DNA of 26,969 nucleotides, taken from IMG/VR virus record IMGVR_UViG_3300028388_002620, positions 1 to 26,969 of that record, one strand, 5' to 3'. Shown in pieces: positions 13,540-22,023 of the stretch (the first letter of the stretch is position 1; each line of letters begins with the position of its first letter). The position numbers were made by a program, and so were the translations under genes. The notes below the pieces were generated by a model. The model ran no database searches. It was given only the letters and a program-made list of their open reading frames with translations, and was not told the DNA's origin. Origin of the DNA: a virus.

Positions 13540-13890
13540 TTATATTTTTGAGTATTGCAAAAGGTTTGGTAAATATAATGATATTTTTGGTATCTTCTTA
13601 GAAGCAAGCCTTATAGACTCAGAATTTGATTTTTTTATTTCATTTATATCACCTGTCAGTTTCCAATCAAGTGATATTGTTGTTACAAGAGATGATGAAA
13701 TAAACTTTTTGTATGAATCTTTGCTTATTTCATATATAAAAGAATTGATATCGTTTGCTCTTATTAAAAAATATCTAGTAATATAACCTTTTTTATAGTC
13801 TTTATCACTAGGTTTTGGGACAAATGTATTTATCTTGAACTCAAACTCATCAAGATTTTTGTTTATTCTTCTATATCTTCCCGTTTTCAT
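13540..13890 (-). CDS. Hypothetical protein of the baseplate operon, 116 residues
   Basis: A basic, soluble 116-residue protein (start MKTGRYRRINKNLDEFEFKI) with a central stretch of alternating hydrophobic residues (GYITRYFLIRANDINSFIYEI and SLVTTISLDWKLTGD). Its ATG overlaps the stop of the large hub-like gene (ATGA), and it is the last gene of the long tail operon running from 20907. The position suggests a small baseplate or tail-completion component. No family is recognised. Confidence 0.72.
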   Translation of the reverse strand: MKTGRYRRINKNLDEFEFKINTFVPKPSDKDYKKGYITRYFLIRANDINSFIYEISKDSYKKFISSSLVTTISLDWKLTGDINEIKKSNSESIRLASKKIPKISLYLPNLLQYSKI

Positions 13891-16487
13891 TGTATTTGTC
13901 TAAATAATCCTCCTATTTGAGTTGTCCATTTTCCTTGTTCCAATGTATGTTCTATTTCTGTAACTTGAAATACACCTCTTTCTGAATATTTTTTTGGAAT
14001 ACCCTTTATTCTAAATACATCACCTCTTTGAATTCCACTATTACCTAGTATTGTAAATGAATATTTTATAGGTATTAGTGTAGAGAGAGATTTAGGTTTA
14101 TTATTATCAGATTTATTCCTCATAGTTTGATTCTTGAGAACGTCAAAGAAATCAGAATCATCAAAACAAAAGAATGAAAATTTTTCTTTTACCCAATCAA
14201 TGTTTTCTAAACTAGATTTAGCAAAATTTGATGAACTTTCATTTACTGAATCTTTTATAGTTAGTTCATCTTTACTTGGTTTGGGAACTACATCCAATCT
14301 TTTTAGATACGATTGTAAGTTATTACCTGCTCTATCTTTTTCTTCGTTTTTTATTTTTTCCTCCTCTCTTGCTAAAGATTGATATTCTCTTAGTAAAGGT
14401 TCGTTTCTTTCTACTCTAGTTATTTTATAATTATTATTAGGGTCAACAAGTCCTAATCTATCATTACTTCCTGCTAAATATACACTAAGTAACCCAGCCG
14501 AATCAAATACTTCAAAATCATCTATATCCTTAGATTCTATCTGTGTTCCAACATCCTCATCAGTTTCTTCATCATCACTCACTATTTTAATAAATAAGTC
14601 ACCTTTTTTTTCAAAAAAAGTTTTATCAGTTGTTAAAAGTATAGGAGCATCTGGATTTACCGCAGCTTCTGCTCTAGATGAAACTATCTGTCCAACCATA
14701 GATGAAGGAAGGGATATATCTAGATTTGCATTTAAAAAAACCGAACCAACTCCATTGTGTTGTAACTCTGTAATATTATTTTTTATTTCATCAGAAAGTT
14801 CGCCAATAAAGTTTTCATCGATTACCTTTAAAACCACATCACCTTCTTTTTTGGTATTGGATTTTATATTGTATGTATCATATGAAACAAAAGATTCGCC
14901 TGTGTATCCTGATAAAGATAAAGCTTGTAGTCCAAAACTTGGGTCATCATTTTGTTTTTCTCTAAACTCACCTTCAACTATTTGAAATTTCCAAAATGCA
15001 TTTACAGCTGATGATATTTCATTCAAAATTGTTATAAAAGCCTCTCTACTGTTTATTATTTTTTTATTTAAGACTGATTTAACGACATCGAAATTTACAA
15101 AAAGATATTTTAAATATCCATAATATTTTGATTTTTCTTTATATTCTCCAAATAATGGTTTTTCAGCTAAAAATGCAACAAGTGAATCATCGGGTTCAAT
15201 AGGTTCATAAGTTTTACCTGATTTTACCAAATTACCATTTTGTTTTTGCTCAATAGAATCTCCTTCTAAAAAGTATTGTGCAAAATCTGGTATTTTTCCA
15301 GGTATTATAAGTTTATTTGGATTCGTTGAAAACATATTAGGAAACCCACCAATAACACAATCTTCAATATCGATTTGGAATGATACTTTTTTATTTCCAA
15401 CTTCAAAGCTATCTAACTTCCCAAGAGTATTTAAAACCTTTACAACCAAATCCATTCTAACATATTTGTTTTTAGAAAACAAATCTTCAGTTTGAATATC
15501 AACTCCATTTATTTTGAAAGAAGGATTTCCACCAAAAAAAGCACCTCGAGTCGTAGTTTCTACAATCTTTTTTTCGATTGGTTTGTCAAAATTTATAAAC
15601 TGATATTTGTTAATAGTTGGGTCTTTATAAAGATTGTATATACTTTTTAGTTGTTTATCTGCAGGAAGTTCATTAAAAAAATATTTAAACCTTCTCTTTG
15701 CAGCATTTCCTTGACTTTCATCAGTAAGTTCCTCTATTCCAAATAAAGAATTTACTTTATCTGTTGTTATTGTTTTTCCTATTTTCTTACTATTTCTATA
15801 TGTCTGTAAATAAGTTGGCAATGAAGGTTGTCCTCTTAGCTCAACCGTTATGTTAAATGTTTCCCCATCAGAAGATACACTACCACCAACAATAAATCCA
15901 AGAAATCCATCATATTGACCTAACGATTTTTGTCGTGTTAATATTAAGTCTTGAAAGTTTAATGATTTTTCTGCAATATTATTTAGAATCTCATTGATTG
16001 ATTGATTTGTATTTGTCAATCCTCTTACACCATCAATCGTATTCCACCCCCATTCGATAAAAAGAGAATATCCTGGTTCTAAAAAATAATCTTGAACATC
16101 TTCTAGCTGCTCAACTGTAAAAGCAGTTATTTGTAAAGTTGCCTGTCTTGATATTTGGTCTTGGCCTTCCTTTACATTGAATCCAGTTACAATAGGTGAT
16201 GGTCTTAAAACTCTACTTGAGTTAGATTCAACAGGTTTATCATCCCAAGTTACACCCATAATACCCGAACTTTGAGAATCACCATATAGTGTGGTTAAAC
16301 CCTCCCCAGCTGCTCTTAAAAGTTTTGCATCTGTATTTGATTGTAGTATTAAACCTTGTAGTTCACCTTTTATTGCACCAGAAAAAACTCGTATGTAACT
16401 ACTCAGCTCTGATGCTTTAGCAGGATTAGAATACTCTTTTATAGTTTCTAAACTACCTGAATGTATGTTTGAAAGTTTCGGAAACAT
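13887..16487 (-). CDS. Large virion protein, probable baseplate hub-like component
   Basis: An 866-residue protein, beta-rich through most of its length. The region near residues 95-155 (PIVTGFNVKEGQDQISRQ, ATLQITAFTVEQLEDVQDYF, EPGYSLFIEWGWNT) resembles large baseplate proteins of distant T4-like and other myophages. The C-terminus, GIQRGDVFRIKGIPKKYS followed by VFQVTEIEHTLEQGKWTT and QIGGLFR, has the shape of the final beta strands of gp27/gpD-type tail hub proteins, where a surface ends with a V.H.L..G.WTT strand. It follows the LysM/gp53-like gene by 3 bp, downstream of the tape measure gene, as expected for baseplate genes. Whether it is the hub itself or a wedge protein cannot be told from motifs. 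Confidence 0.68.
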   Translation of the reverse strand: MFPKLSNIHSGSLETIKEYSNPAKASELSSYIRVFSGAIKGELQGLILQSNTDAKLLRAAGEGLTTLYGDSQSSGIMGVTWDDKPVESNSSRVLRPSPIVTGFNVKEGQDQISRQATLQITAFTVEQLEDVQDYFLEPGYSLFIEWGWNTIDGVRGLTNTNQSINEILNNIAEKSLNFQDLILTRQKSLGQYDGFLGFIVGGSVSSDGETFNITVELRGQPSLPTYLQTYRNSKKIGKTITTDKVNSLFGIEELTDESQGNAAKRRFKYFFNELPADKQLKSIYNLYKDPTINKYQFINFDKPIEKKIVETTTRGAFFGGNPSFKINGVDIQTEDLFSKNKYVRMDLVVKVLNTLGKLDSFEVGNKKVSFQIDIEDCVIGGFPNMFSTNPNKLIIPGKIPDFAQYFLEGDSIEQKQNGNLVKSGKTYEPIEPDDSLVAFLAEKPLFGEYKEKSKYYGYLKYLFVNFDVVKSVLNKKIINSREAFITILNEISSAVNAFWKFQIVEGEFREKQNDDPSFGLQALSLSGYTGESFVSYDTYNIKSNTKKEGDVVLKVIDENFIGELSDEIKNNITELQHNGVGSVFLNANLDISLPSSMVGQIVSSRAEAAVNPDAPILLTTDKTFFEKKGDLFIKIVSDDEETDEDVGTQIESKDIDDFEVFDSAGLLSVYLAGSNDRLGLVDPNNNYKITRVERNEPLLREYQSLAREEEKIKNEEKDRAGNNLQSYLKRLDVVPKPSKDELTIKDSVNESSSNFAKSSLENIDWVKEKFSFFCFDDSDFFDVLKNQTMRNKSDNNKPKSLSTLIPIKYSFTILGNSGIQRGDVFRIKGIPKKYSERGVFQVTEIEHTLEQGKWTTQIGGLFRQIQ

Positions 16488-16490
16488 TTA

Positions 16491-16784
16491 TTATTCTGTA
16501 AAGTTGTTTAGTATTTGAATATAGTTTTGAGGTATTCTTAACACAGTTCCATCTTCAAACCCAAACACGGCATCGTGAATATTGTTTGCAGATGCAATAA
16601 TCCACCAAAGAGTAGAATCTCCATAAAACTGATGAGCAAGTGTATCTAACCTATCACCAGTTTCAGTAGCAACATAAATATCATCGTTTCTTAATGGTAT
16701 ATTTGGATAAATCGTTGACCGATATACTGTTCTACCATCATTGGATTTTTTTGTTTCACTATTTAAATATCTACTCTTCGCCAT
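16491..16784 (-). CDS. LysM-like baseplate protein (gp53 / tail protein X type)
   Basis: A 97-residue protein. DIYVATETGDRLDTLAHQFY (about 35-54) followed by GDSTLWWIIASANNIHDA and GTVLRIPQNYIQIL forms a single LysM-like fold: strand, TG(D)xLxxLAxxFYGDxxLWWxIAxxN, then (G)TxLRIP. This pattern is shared by T4 gp53 baseplate wedge proteins and P2 gpX-type proteins that bind the baseplate or peptidoglycan during assembly. The gene overlaps the end of the 525-codon gene by 14 nt and precedes the hub-like gene by 3 bp, which fits a baseplate role. Confidence 0.85.
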   Translation of the reverse strand: MAKSRYLNSETKKSNDGRTVYRSTIYPNIPLRNDDIYVATETGDRLDTLAHQFYGDSTLWWIIASANNIHDAVFGFEDGTVLRIPQNYIQILNNFTE

Positions 16785-18348
16785 AAATCATTGATGTTCC
16801 ATAAGGATATAGTTTTTTACCAACCACATCACTTGATGTTTCTATTATTTGATATGATACTGAAACGTTTATTATAGTAGGTAGTTTGTAATCTTTTAAA
16901 TCACCTGACCTTGAAGGGTTCACAATTCTACCATCTAACTCTTCAACATTATATCCGATTTCCCAAGGTGTATTATCATCAATAGTATAAGATAAACTTT
17001 CTATAAATCCAAGTTTATTTTTATACATATTACCAAGTGTGAATTTTAATAATGGAGGAGTAACATAAACACTATTTGTTTCATTTTGTGGATAAACTAA
17101 ACTTGTCAAAAAATCAAGTTTTTCCCAATTTTTTCTATGCTCTTCCCCACTTAAAGAATAAATAGAAAATGAAAAGGTCAAATCTCTATCAATACTCTGA
17201 TAGGTGTAAAATGTATAAGGATTTCCTATAAAGTTAGAACCTTCCCAACTTGGAGAAAAGTTTTCTGAAATACCATTTACTGTTGCTTTAAAAGCTACTG
17301 TTTTATCTTTAGCTACCGAATAGAATCTAAAAGGAACAAAATCATACCCATCTAACTCATCAGTTTCTCCATCCAATACTGATGAAAGATTTATAGTATC
17401 ACTCTTTGTTCTAAACTTACCATTTGAGCCATCTGATGTTTCATTTAAGAATGGTAAGACCATTATTGGATTGGAAGGGTCTGTGTATTTATTTGTTTTA
17501 TCTCTTTTACCTGGTATATTTTGTGTAATACTTTTTACACTAAACTGTGGAAAGTTTGTTGTATCAACTTGAGGAAAACTACGATTTTGTTCATCTATTT
17601 GTTTATCAATAAAACTCTTTACAGAGGGTTCTTCATTTTGTATATCATTCAATATACTTAGTAATCCCTTTTCACCACCTCCTCCAATTGGAAATCTAAC
17701 TAAACTACTATAATTATATCTAGCATCACTTGCATATTTTACAGTTTCGTTTCTTAGTGATAATGTTTGATTTTGAGCTGAGTTTGCATCTGTTTCACCT
17801 GTTCCGAATAGTAATCCTTTTGCTAAATCTTTTCCAATATTTGCAGCCGTTCCAATAGCTCTTCTACCTACTTGGTCAGGTGTTCCTTTAGCAGTTTGAG
17901 TTAAAAACTTACCCACAATTCCTAATGCTCCACCAGAACCACCTTCTTTTATTTTTGCTAAAGCTTCTGGTATACTATCGTTACCTCTACCTTGTATTGC
18001 CCTTTTTAGTTTGTTATCATCAGAAACCCGTGTTGGTATTTGTAAAACAGGAAATCCAAGTTTAGATGCAAAGTTGTTTACTTTACTTCTAACTGAACCA
18101 ATAACACCACCTAATAGACCTTGATTTGCATTTGCATTTGCTTTCATATCATCAAGGATAGAAGTGCTCTGTCTTGTTATTCTGAGAGTTTCAACACCAT
18201 ATAAATCGGTTCCTAAGTTTAATCTATTTGGTCTTAATCCATCTTGTTCAAAATCAGACACTCTTTGTTTATCAGATTCTACCTTATTGTAATCTGTTCC
18301 GTATTTAAAAGATTCGCCTTGTTCTAAAAGTTCTTTAAGTGTTGGCAT
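16771..18348 (-). CDS. Baseplate/tail-tube junction protein, putative virion component
   Basis: The 525-residue protein starts directly at the tape measure stop (TAATG). The N-terminus is polar, and an alanine/glycine-rich central part (about 85-210) may contact membrane or the tube interior. The C-terminal 200 residues are beta-rich: DRDLTFSFSIYSLSGEEHRK, then LDFLTSLVYPQ, PPLLKFTLGNMYKNKLGFIE, SLSYTIDDNTPWEIGY and YKLPTIINVSVSYQIIE. A TLGNMYKN...G.I.S....ID...PWE.G....LP....VS..Y order is typical of proteins at the tail tube-baseplate interface (gp48/gp54-like or LysM-baseplate adaptor proteins) in myophages. The assignment is by position and pattern. Confidence 0.68.
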   Translation of the reverse strand: MPTLKELLEQGESFKYGTDYNKVESDKQRVSDFEQDGLRPNRLNLGTDLYGVETLRITRQSTSILDDMKANANANQGLLGGVIGSVRSKVNNFASKLGFPVLQIPTRVSDDNKLKRAIQGRGNDSIPEALAKIKEGGSGGALGIVGKFLTQTAKGTPDQVGRRAIGTAANIGKDLAKGLLFGTGETDANSAQNQTLSLRNETVKYASDARYNYSSLVRFPIGGGGEKGLLSILNDIQNEEPSVKSFIDKQIDEQNRSFPQVDTTNFPQFSVKSITQNIPGKRDKTNKYTDPSNPIMVLPFLNETSDGSNGKFRTKSDTINLSSVLDGETDELDGYDFVPFRFYSVAKDKTVAFKATVNGISENFSPSWEGSNFIGNPYTFYTYQSIDRDLTFSFSIYSLSGEEHRKNWEKLDFLTSLVYPQNETNSVYVTPPLLKFTLGNMYKNKLGFIESLSYTIDDNTPWEIGYNVEELDGRIVNPSRSGDLKDYKLPTIINVSVSYQIIETSSDVVGKKLYPYGTSMIYGEE

Positions 18349-20684
18349 TATCCTAAACTAAAATTATTTTGTGTGGCTTCATTACCAACTCGGCCTAAGC
18401 CTCGTATAACTCGTTGTCCATCAAGATTTACTTGAGCACCTTTCATATATGCCTTTTCCAATCGTTCAATACTTCGTATTAACTTATCAGTTCCATCCAT
18501 TTGTTGAACTATGGTATTTCCACCTTGTGATATTACACCACCATTATCACTAATATTTTGTAATACACGAGATGCACCAGGTGCTGCAACTAAATCATCA
18601 TTTGGTGATAGTTCAAATACACCACCTTCTTTAGTAGATACAACTGTTTTACCATCGGCAGGTGAGTTCATATCACCTATTTTTGATAATGTTGCAAAAC
18701 CTGCAGTTAATACAGCCGCGGCCGCAATAGCACCAAGTATTGGATTACCCATCGCTCCAAATGATTTATAGGCAGCGTAAACAATAGCGGCTCCTGCAAT
18801 AGATTTCATTATTTTACCAACTTCACCTAAAGGACCTATCGTGTTATTTATAGCAGTCCCTATTGCTCCAAATACTGCTTGAATTGCATCAACTGTATAT
18901 TGTATTGGAGTAAGAATAAGTAAAACACCATCTAATAATGGAACTAAAACACTACCAACAGTAGAAGCAATACCTGTAAACTGATTTGCAATCTTATCTA
19001 AAACTTTTTGTTGTTCTTGTTGTGTTGAGAATAGTTCAACTTGTGTTTCTAAATCTTCTTTATTTATATTACTAATATCAAGTCCATTTTCTATGGCCTC
19101 TTGAGTAAGTTTTAGTTGGTCTCCTGAGAGAGAGTTAAGTTTTTCTCTAGTATTAAGAAGTTTGTTTATTTCAGAAACTTCCATACCTGCCGCTTTCGCT
19201 AATGCAGTTTGTGTAAAATAATCTTGTTGTCTAAAATCTCCACTTCTTTGAATTTGGTCTAAGATTTCTTGCTGTGCCTCAACTTCTTTACCTGCAGCCG
19301 CTAAACCACGAGCTCTTGTAAGGTTAAACTGACCTCCTACAAATGCCGCAGCTTCTAGTTCTTGAGTAATACTACTTTCAAAATCCAATAACTGTTCTGC
19401 GGTAGAAGCAACTGATTTTAAGTTTGAACCCAATCTTCTAGCTTCTATTGCCGCTGAAGCTAATGCCTTAACATCACCTCTAAAGAACTTAGATGCCATT
19501 TCAGCCGAATCGGCAATATCTTCCATTACCTTGGCAGGAGCAACTCCAGCCATATTTGCCAAGTTGGCAACTTGTAGTTGAAGACTTGTAGCCGTTTCAG
19601 ATGATAAACCACCTATTTGTTCAAAAATACCTTGAACCGCACCAGCACTTTTTGTTGCTACTCCAAAGTTAGTATTTAAAAGGGTAAGTCCTGCTACTAC
19701 TTCATTTGAAAAGTTTGATATATCACTAAACTCTTGTTTAAGTTCGGAAACTGTATTAAATACATCATCAGCGGCTAAACCTGTATCTGCAAACTCTTGA
19801 GTTATTTGATTTGCTTGAGACCTAATATCTCTCATTTGAGAGTTAGTTAAACCTGTGGTTTTTCTAAACTCTTCTGCACTATTTTCTAAATCAGTAAATG
19901 ATTTAAATGCAGCACCAATAACTGCCCCAACAACAAATAAAGGACCTAAACCTGCCTTTATTGCAGTTCCTAAACCTTTTGCCATCTCAACCGCATCTTT
20001 GATTGGACCTGGCATTTGATTTAGTAATCCTTCTTGTTGTTTTCTTAACTCAAGAATTTGTTGTTCTTGTTTAAATAGTGTTTCTGTTTCTCTATTTGAT
20101 TCTATAAGTTTATCAACTAGTTCATCACCAAGCTCACCTCTTAAACTTTCATAATATAGTTGTTGTTCTTTAAATTGAGCTAAATCATCTTCTTCTTTCT
20201 TTGCTCTTACAACTGCAGTTGCTTGACTTTGCTGTGCTGCCAGCTGCTCTTCTAAAATACCTCTACGATATACTGAGTTTTCAAGTGCATCGCCCTCAAG
20301 ATTAGCCTCTTGGGCTTTCATTTCGATTACCTCTTTACTTATTGAAGAAAATGCACCTTTTGATTGTGTTATATTTTTTTCAAAACCAAGAAGTTTTCTT
20401 GTCTCTGGTGCTATTTTAGAAATAGACCTAAAATAACTAGTAGTTTCTTTTGTTAGTTGTTTAGAGTAAGTTAATCTCTCTTGTTCTCTTGTATTTATTT
20501 CATCAATCTCCTTTTTAGTTTCATCGAGCTGTGCAAGAAGTTTTTGATGAATTTTAGTTTGGTCACTTAGATTTCTTTTATTTCTATCTTCTATCTTTTT
20601 TTGAAGTGCTTCTTCTTTCTTTTCAAGGCGTGTCAGTTGCTTGATAGCTTCATCAGTAAAATTTTTATATCTATTATCCGCCAT
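18348..20684 (-). CDS. Tail tape measure protein
   Basis: A 778-residue protein with a long charged coiled-coil N-terminus (KQLTRLEKKEEALQKKIEDR and onward, to about 230). A first hydrophobic segment follows near 235-262 (LGPLFVVGAVIGAAF), then a helical core with many A, Q and E residues. A second hydrophobic block lies at about 565-670 (SVLVPLLDGVLLILTPI, GPILGAIAAAAVL-like), with a polar tail. Coiled coil plus transmembrane-like segments, beside tail tube and baseplate genes, is the tape measure signature. Such proteins set tail length and may help DNA cross the inner membrane. The gene lies 13 bp after the 69-codon gene and overlaps the next by the TAATG junction. At 778 residues it predicts a tail of roughly 115 nm if the usual 0.15 nm per residue applies. 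Confidence 0.88.
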   Translation of the reverse strand: MADNRYKNFTDEAIKQLTRLEKKEEALQKKIEDRNKRNLSDQTKIHQKLLAQLDETKKEIDEINTREQERLTYSKQLTKETTSYFRSISKIAPETRKLLGFEKNITQSKGAFSSISKEVIEMKAQEANLEGDALENSVYRRGILEEQLAAQQSQATAVVRAKKEEDDLAQFKEQQLYYESLRGELGDELVDKLIESNRETETLFKQEQQILELRKQQEGLLNQMPGPIKDAVEMAKGLGTAIKAGLGPLFVVGAVIGAAFKSFTDLENSAEEFRKTTGLTNSQMRDIRSQANQITQEFADTGLAADDVFNTVSELKQEFSDISNFSNEVVAGLTLLNTNFGVATKSAGAVQGIFEQIGGLSSETATSLQLQVANLANMAGVAPAKVMEDIADSAEMASKFFRGDVKALASAAIEARRLGSNLKSVASTAEQLLDFESSITQELEAAAFVGGQFNLTRARGLAAAGKEVEAQQEILDQIQRSGDFRQQDYFTQTALAKAAGMEVSEINKLLNTREKLNSLSGDQLKLTQEAIENGLDISNINKEDLETQVELFSTQQEQQKVLDKIANQFTGIASTVGSVLVPLLDGVLLILTPIQYTVDAIQAVFGAIGTAINNTIGPLGEVGKIMKSIAGAAIVYAAYKSFGAMGNPILGAIAAAAVLTAGFATLSKIGDMNSPADGKTVVSTKEGGVFELSPNDDLVAAPGASRVLQNISDNGGVISQGGNTIVQQMDGTDKLIRSIERLEKAYMKGAQVNLDGQRVIRGLGRVGNEATQNNFSLG

Positions 20685-20697
20685 TTAAAAAAAGATA

Positions 20698-20907
20698 TTA
20701 AAGAACTCCGTATTTCTTAGCAATTTTAATTTGCTCAGGAGACCAAGTAGTTGTGTATTTTTTCTGTAAATCTTTTAGTTCCTTATCTAGCTTTTGAAGC
20801 TTAGGGTCATTATCTATAAGAGTTTGTAAATCTTTTGGTTTGTTCTTTTTACCAAACCAACCAAAAAACTCCTTTAGATTAGATTTTGATATTTTGTATT
20901 TAGACAT
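20698..20907 (-). CDS. Small basic helical protein upstream of the tape measure gene
   Basis: A 69-residue lysine-rich protein (start MSKYKISKSNLKEFFGWFGK) with a predicted coiled helix (NDPKLQKLDKELKDLQKKYT) and a short C-terminal helix (SPEQIKIAKKYGVL). It is the first gene after a terminator and a TATATTTATA box, and it is followed at 13 bp by the tape measure gene. It is likely a minor tail or assembly factor. No family is recognised. Confidence 0.7.
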   Translation of the reverse strand: MSKYKISKSNLKEFFGWFGKKNKPKDLQTLIDNDPKLQKLDKELKDLQKKYTTTWSPEQIKIAKKYGVL

Positions 20908-20933
20908 GATTGTATTGTTTACAGTTATACAAG

Positions 20934-20943
20934 TATAAATATA
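20934..20943 (-). promoter_or_regulatory. Late-type box TATATTTATA ahead of the tape measure/baseplate operon
   Basis: A perfect box on the minus strand, 27 bp before the ATG at 20907 and right after the terminator at 20949-20985. It is the only such box before the eight-kilobase tail operon. Confidence 0.55.
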
Positions 20944-20948
20944 AGTAT

Positions 20949-20985
20949 AAAAAAAAGTTAGGACTATCGCTTAATCCTAACTTTT
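20949..20985 (-). terminator. Rho-independent terminator after the frameshift extension ORF
   Basis: The minus strand has AAAAGTTAGGA, an 11-nt loop, then TCCTAACTTTT followed by further T (eight in all). The TAG stop of the extension ORF (20964-20966) sits in the loop. Confidence 0.85.
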
Positions 20986-21176
20986 GATTTGGAAGCCTGT
21001 TGTGCTTCCTCTATTTGTTTTTTCTCTTTTTCCTTAGATTCTACCAACTTTTTATAATAAAACATTCGTAAATGAGTTGGTAAGTTGTAAAGGTCTGATA
21101 TTGTAAACCCATTTCCATAGTTTACCATATCAAATATTTGAGTATGGAGATTTACACTATGATTCTTCGGTAGGCC
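20964..21176 (-). CDS. Second-frame extension of the gp26-like gene (tail assembly chaperone GT-type), 70 residues
   Basis: On the minus strand this frame is +1 (or -2) relative to the gp26-like gene. It opens just after a TAG that precedes the T7 run and reads through the gp26 stop to a TAG at 20964. It encodes GLPKNHSVNLHTQIFDMVNY, then GNGFTISDLYNLPTHLRMFY, then a lysine- and glutamate-rich helix. An ATG at 21128 could start a 54-residue free protein. However, the stretch before it (LHTQIFD) looks like coding sequence and has no start codon of its own. I therefore favour expression by frameshift, giving a fusion of about 318 residues. A block like GFT..DLY.LP.HLR.FYYKKL also occurs next to gp26-type genes in T4-like phages, as far as I recall. 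A terminator follows immediately. Confidence 0.66.
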   Translation of the reverse strand, partial: GLPKNHSVNLHTQIFDMVNYGNGFTISDLYNLPTHLRMFYYKKLVESKEKEKKQIEEAQQASKSKVRIKR

Positions 21177-21921
21177 AAAAAAACCCTACACCCAATGTAA
21201 TGGGTAAGATTTCCTCCTCTCCATCCTCGTGAGTATATGTAAAGTTCATATCCATATCAGGTGAGATTGAACGAACATAATCTCTCAAGGCTCGACTATC
21301 ACGAGCTAATAATCCATTTACAAATTTGTTGATGGTTGCAATATCAGAATCTCCCTCTACTGATGTAATCATATATCGTAAACGAGTAGTAATGTCCGAA
21401 GCAGTATCAGAGTTTAGTTTTTGAAGTGCTACTAAATCTTTATCAATAGATTTTTCATCACCATGAGTCAAAATCTTAAATGTAAGTTTCTTTTTACCAA
21501 TGGGTGTTTCAAAGTCAAACTCATTTTTATTCTGAAAGATTGTAGTATCTACATCTTTAGTTTTTACTTCTGATAAATCGATTGTAGTTTTAATGGTATC
21601 ACCTGTTTTCTGTGAGTATCCTTGGATTGAATATTCAGGTCCATATCCTAAAACACGAGTAGCTAAAATGATAGCGTTTTTATCTCCAATAATAATATCA
21701 TCTACATTGATTGATTTATCTACAATAATAGATTCAAATAGTTTATCGATTACTATTCCTTTTTTAATCAGGTTTTGTGATGAAAGGATATCTTCTTCTT
21801 TGGCCGTCATATATTTAATCTCAATCTGGCCTGAAGATAGTGGATGGTCTTTAGGGTAAACCAATCCTTTAGAAGGTAAGTCCAACAAGTGAGTTGGAAA
21901 ATCAAACTTTTGTTCGCTCAT
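21157..21921 (-). CDS. gp26-like baseplate/tail assembly protein (PF12322 type)
   Basis: A 254-residue protein. LPSKGLVYP (about 15-23), IEIKYMTAKEEDILSSQNLI (about 33-52) and LFESIIVDKSINVDDIIIGD follow the pattern of the T4 gp26 family (T4_baseplate, PF12322): LPSkG..Y......i.i...Ta.dE.iL.......G.....L...i. A strand-rich part (about 95-170) precedes a helical segment ending in DYVRSISPDMDMNFTYTHED. Next downstream come the second-frame ORF and the tape measure operon, the position where tail assembly chaperones are found. The last codons hold GTA GGG TTT TTT TGG, the presumed slip site. A late-type box lies 23 bp upstream. It may act as a baseplate hub subunit, as in T4, or as a chaperone of the tape measure. 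Confidence 0.82.
   Translation of the reverse strand: MSEQKFDFPTHLLDLPSKGLVYPKDHPLSSGQIEIKYMTAKEEDILSSQNLIKKGIVIDKLFESIIVDKSINVDDIIIGDKNAIILATRVLGYGPEYSIQGYSQKTGDTIKTTIDLSEVKTKDVDTTIFQNKNEFDFETPIGKKKLTFKILTHGDEKSIDKDLVALQKLNSDTASDITTRLRYMITSVEGDSDIATINKFVNGLLARDSRALRDYVRSISPDMDMNFTYTHEDGEEEILPITLGVGFFWPTEES
21174..21189 (-). other. Putative programmed frameshift site (T7 run)
   Basis: In the gp26-like frame the codons are GTA GGG TTT TTT TGG (T run 21183-21177). A tRNA-Phe on the second TTT can re-pair perfectly after either a +1 or a -2 move, and both give entry into GGC CTA of the extension frame. In that frame a TAG lies directly upstream of the run. The slip window is thus limited to about 30 nt before the normal stop at 21157. 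Confidence 0.6.
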
Positions 21922-21943
21922 AACTTAGTATTTTCATTTTGTA

Positions 21944-21953
21944 TATAAATATA
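21944..21953 (-). promoter_or_regulatory. Late-type box TATATTTATA upstream of the gp26-like gene
   Basis: A perfect box on the minus strand, 23 bp before the ATG at 21921 and just after a terminator. Confidence 0.55.
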
Positions 21954-21969
21954 TAAAATAAAAAAATTT

Positions 21970-21998
21970 AAAATAAAACCCCACCGAAGTGAGGTTTT
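21970..21998 (-). terminator. Rho-independent terminator after the small membrane protein gene
   Basis: The minus-strand RNA has AAAACCUCAC-UUCG-GUGGGGUUUU, a 10-bp stem with one U-G pair and a C(UUCG)G tetraloop, then a T-rich run. It closely resembles the terminator at 22336-22366. Confidence 0.85.
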
Positions 21999-22023
21999 AA
22001 AATAGCTATTATGTATTATACCT

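Noticed and set aside
13502-13786. Plus-strand ORF of 94 codons starting next to the polymerase gene
   Set aside because: It lies over the 116-codon minus-strand gene that is coupled by ATGA to the tail operon, and its start falls inside the polymerase promoter.
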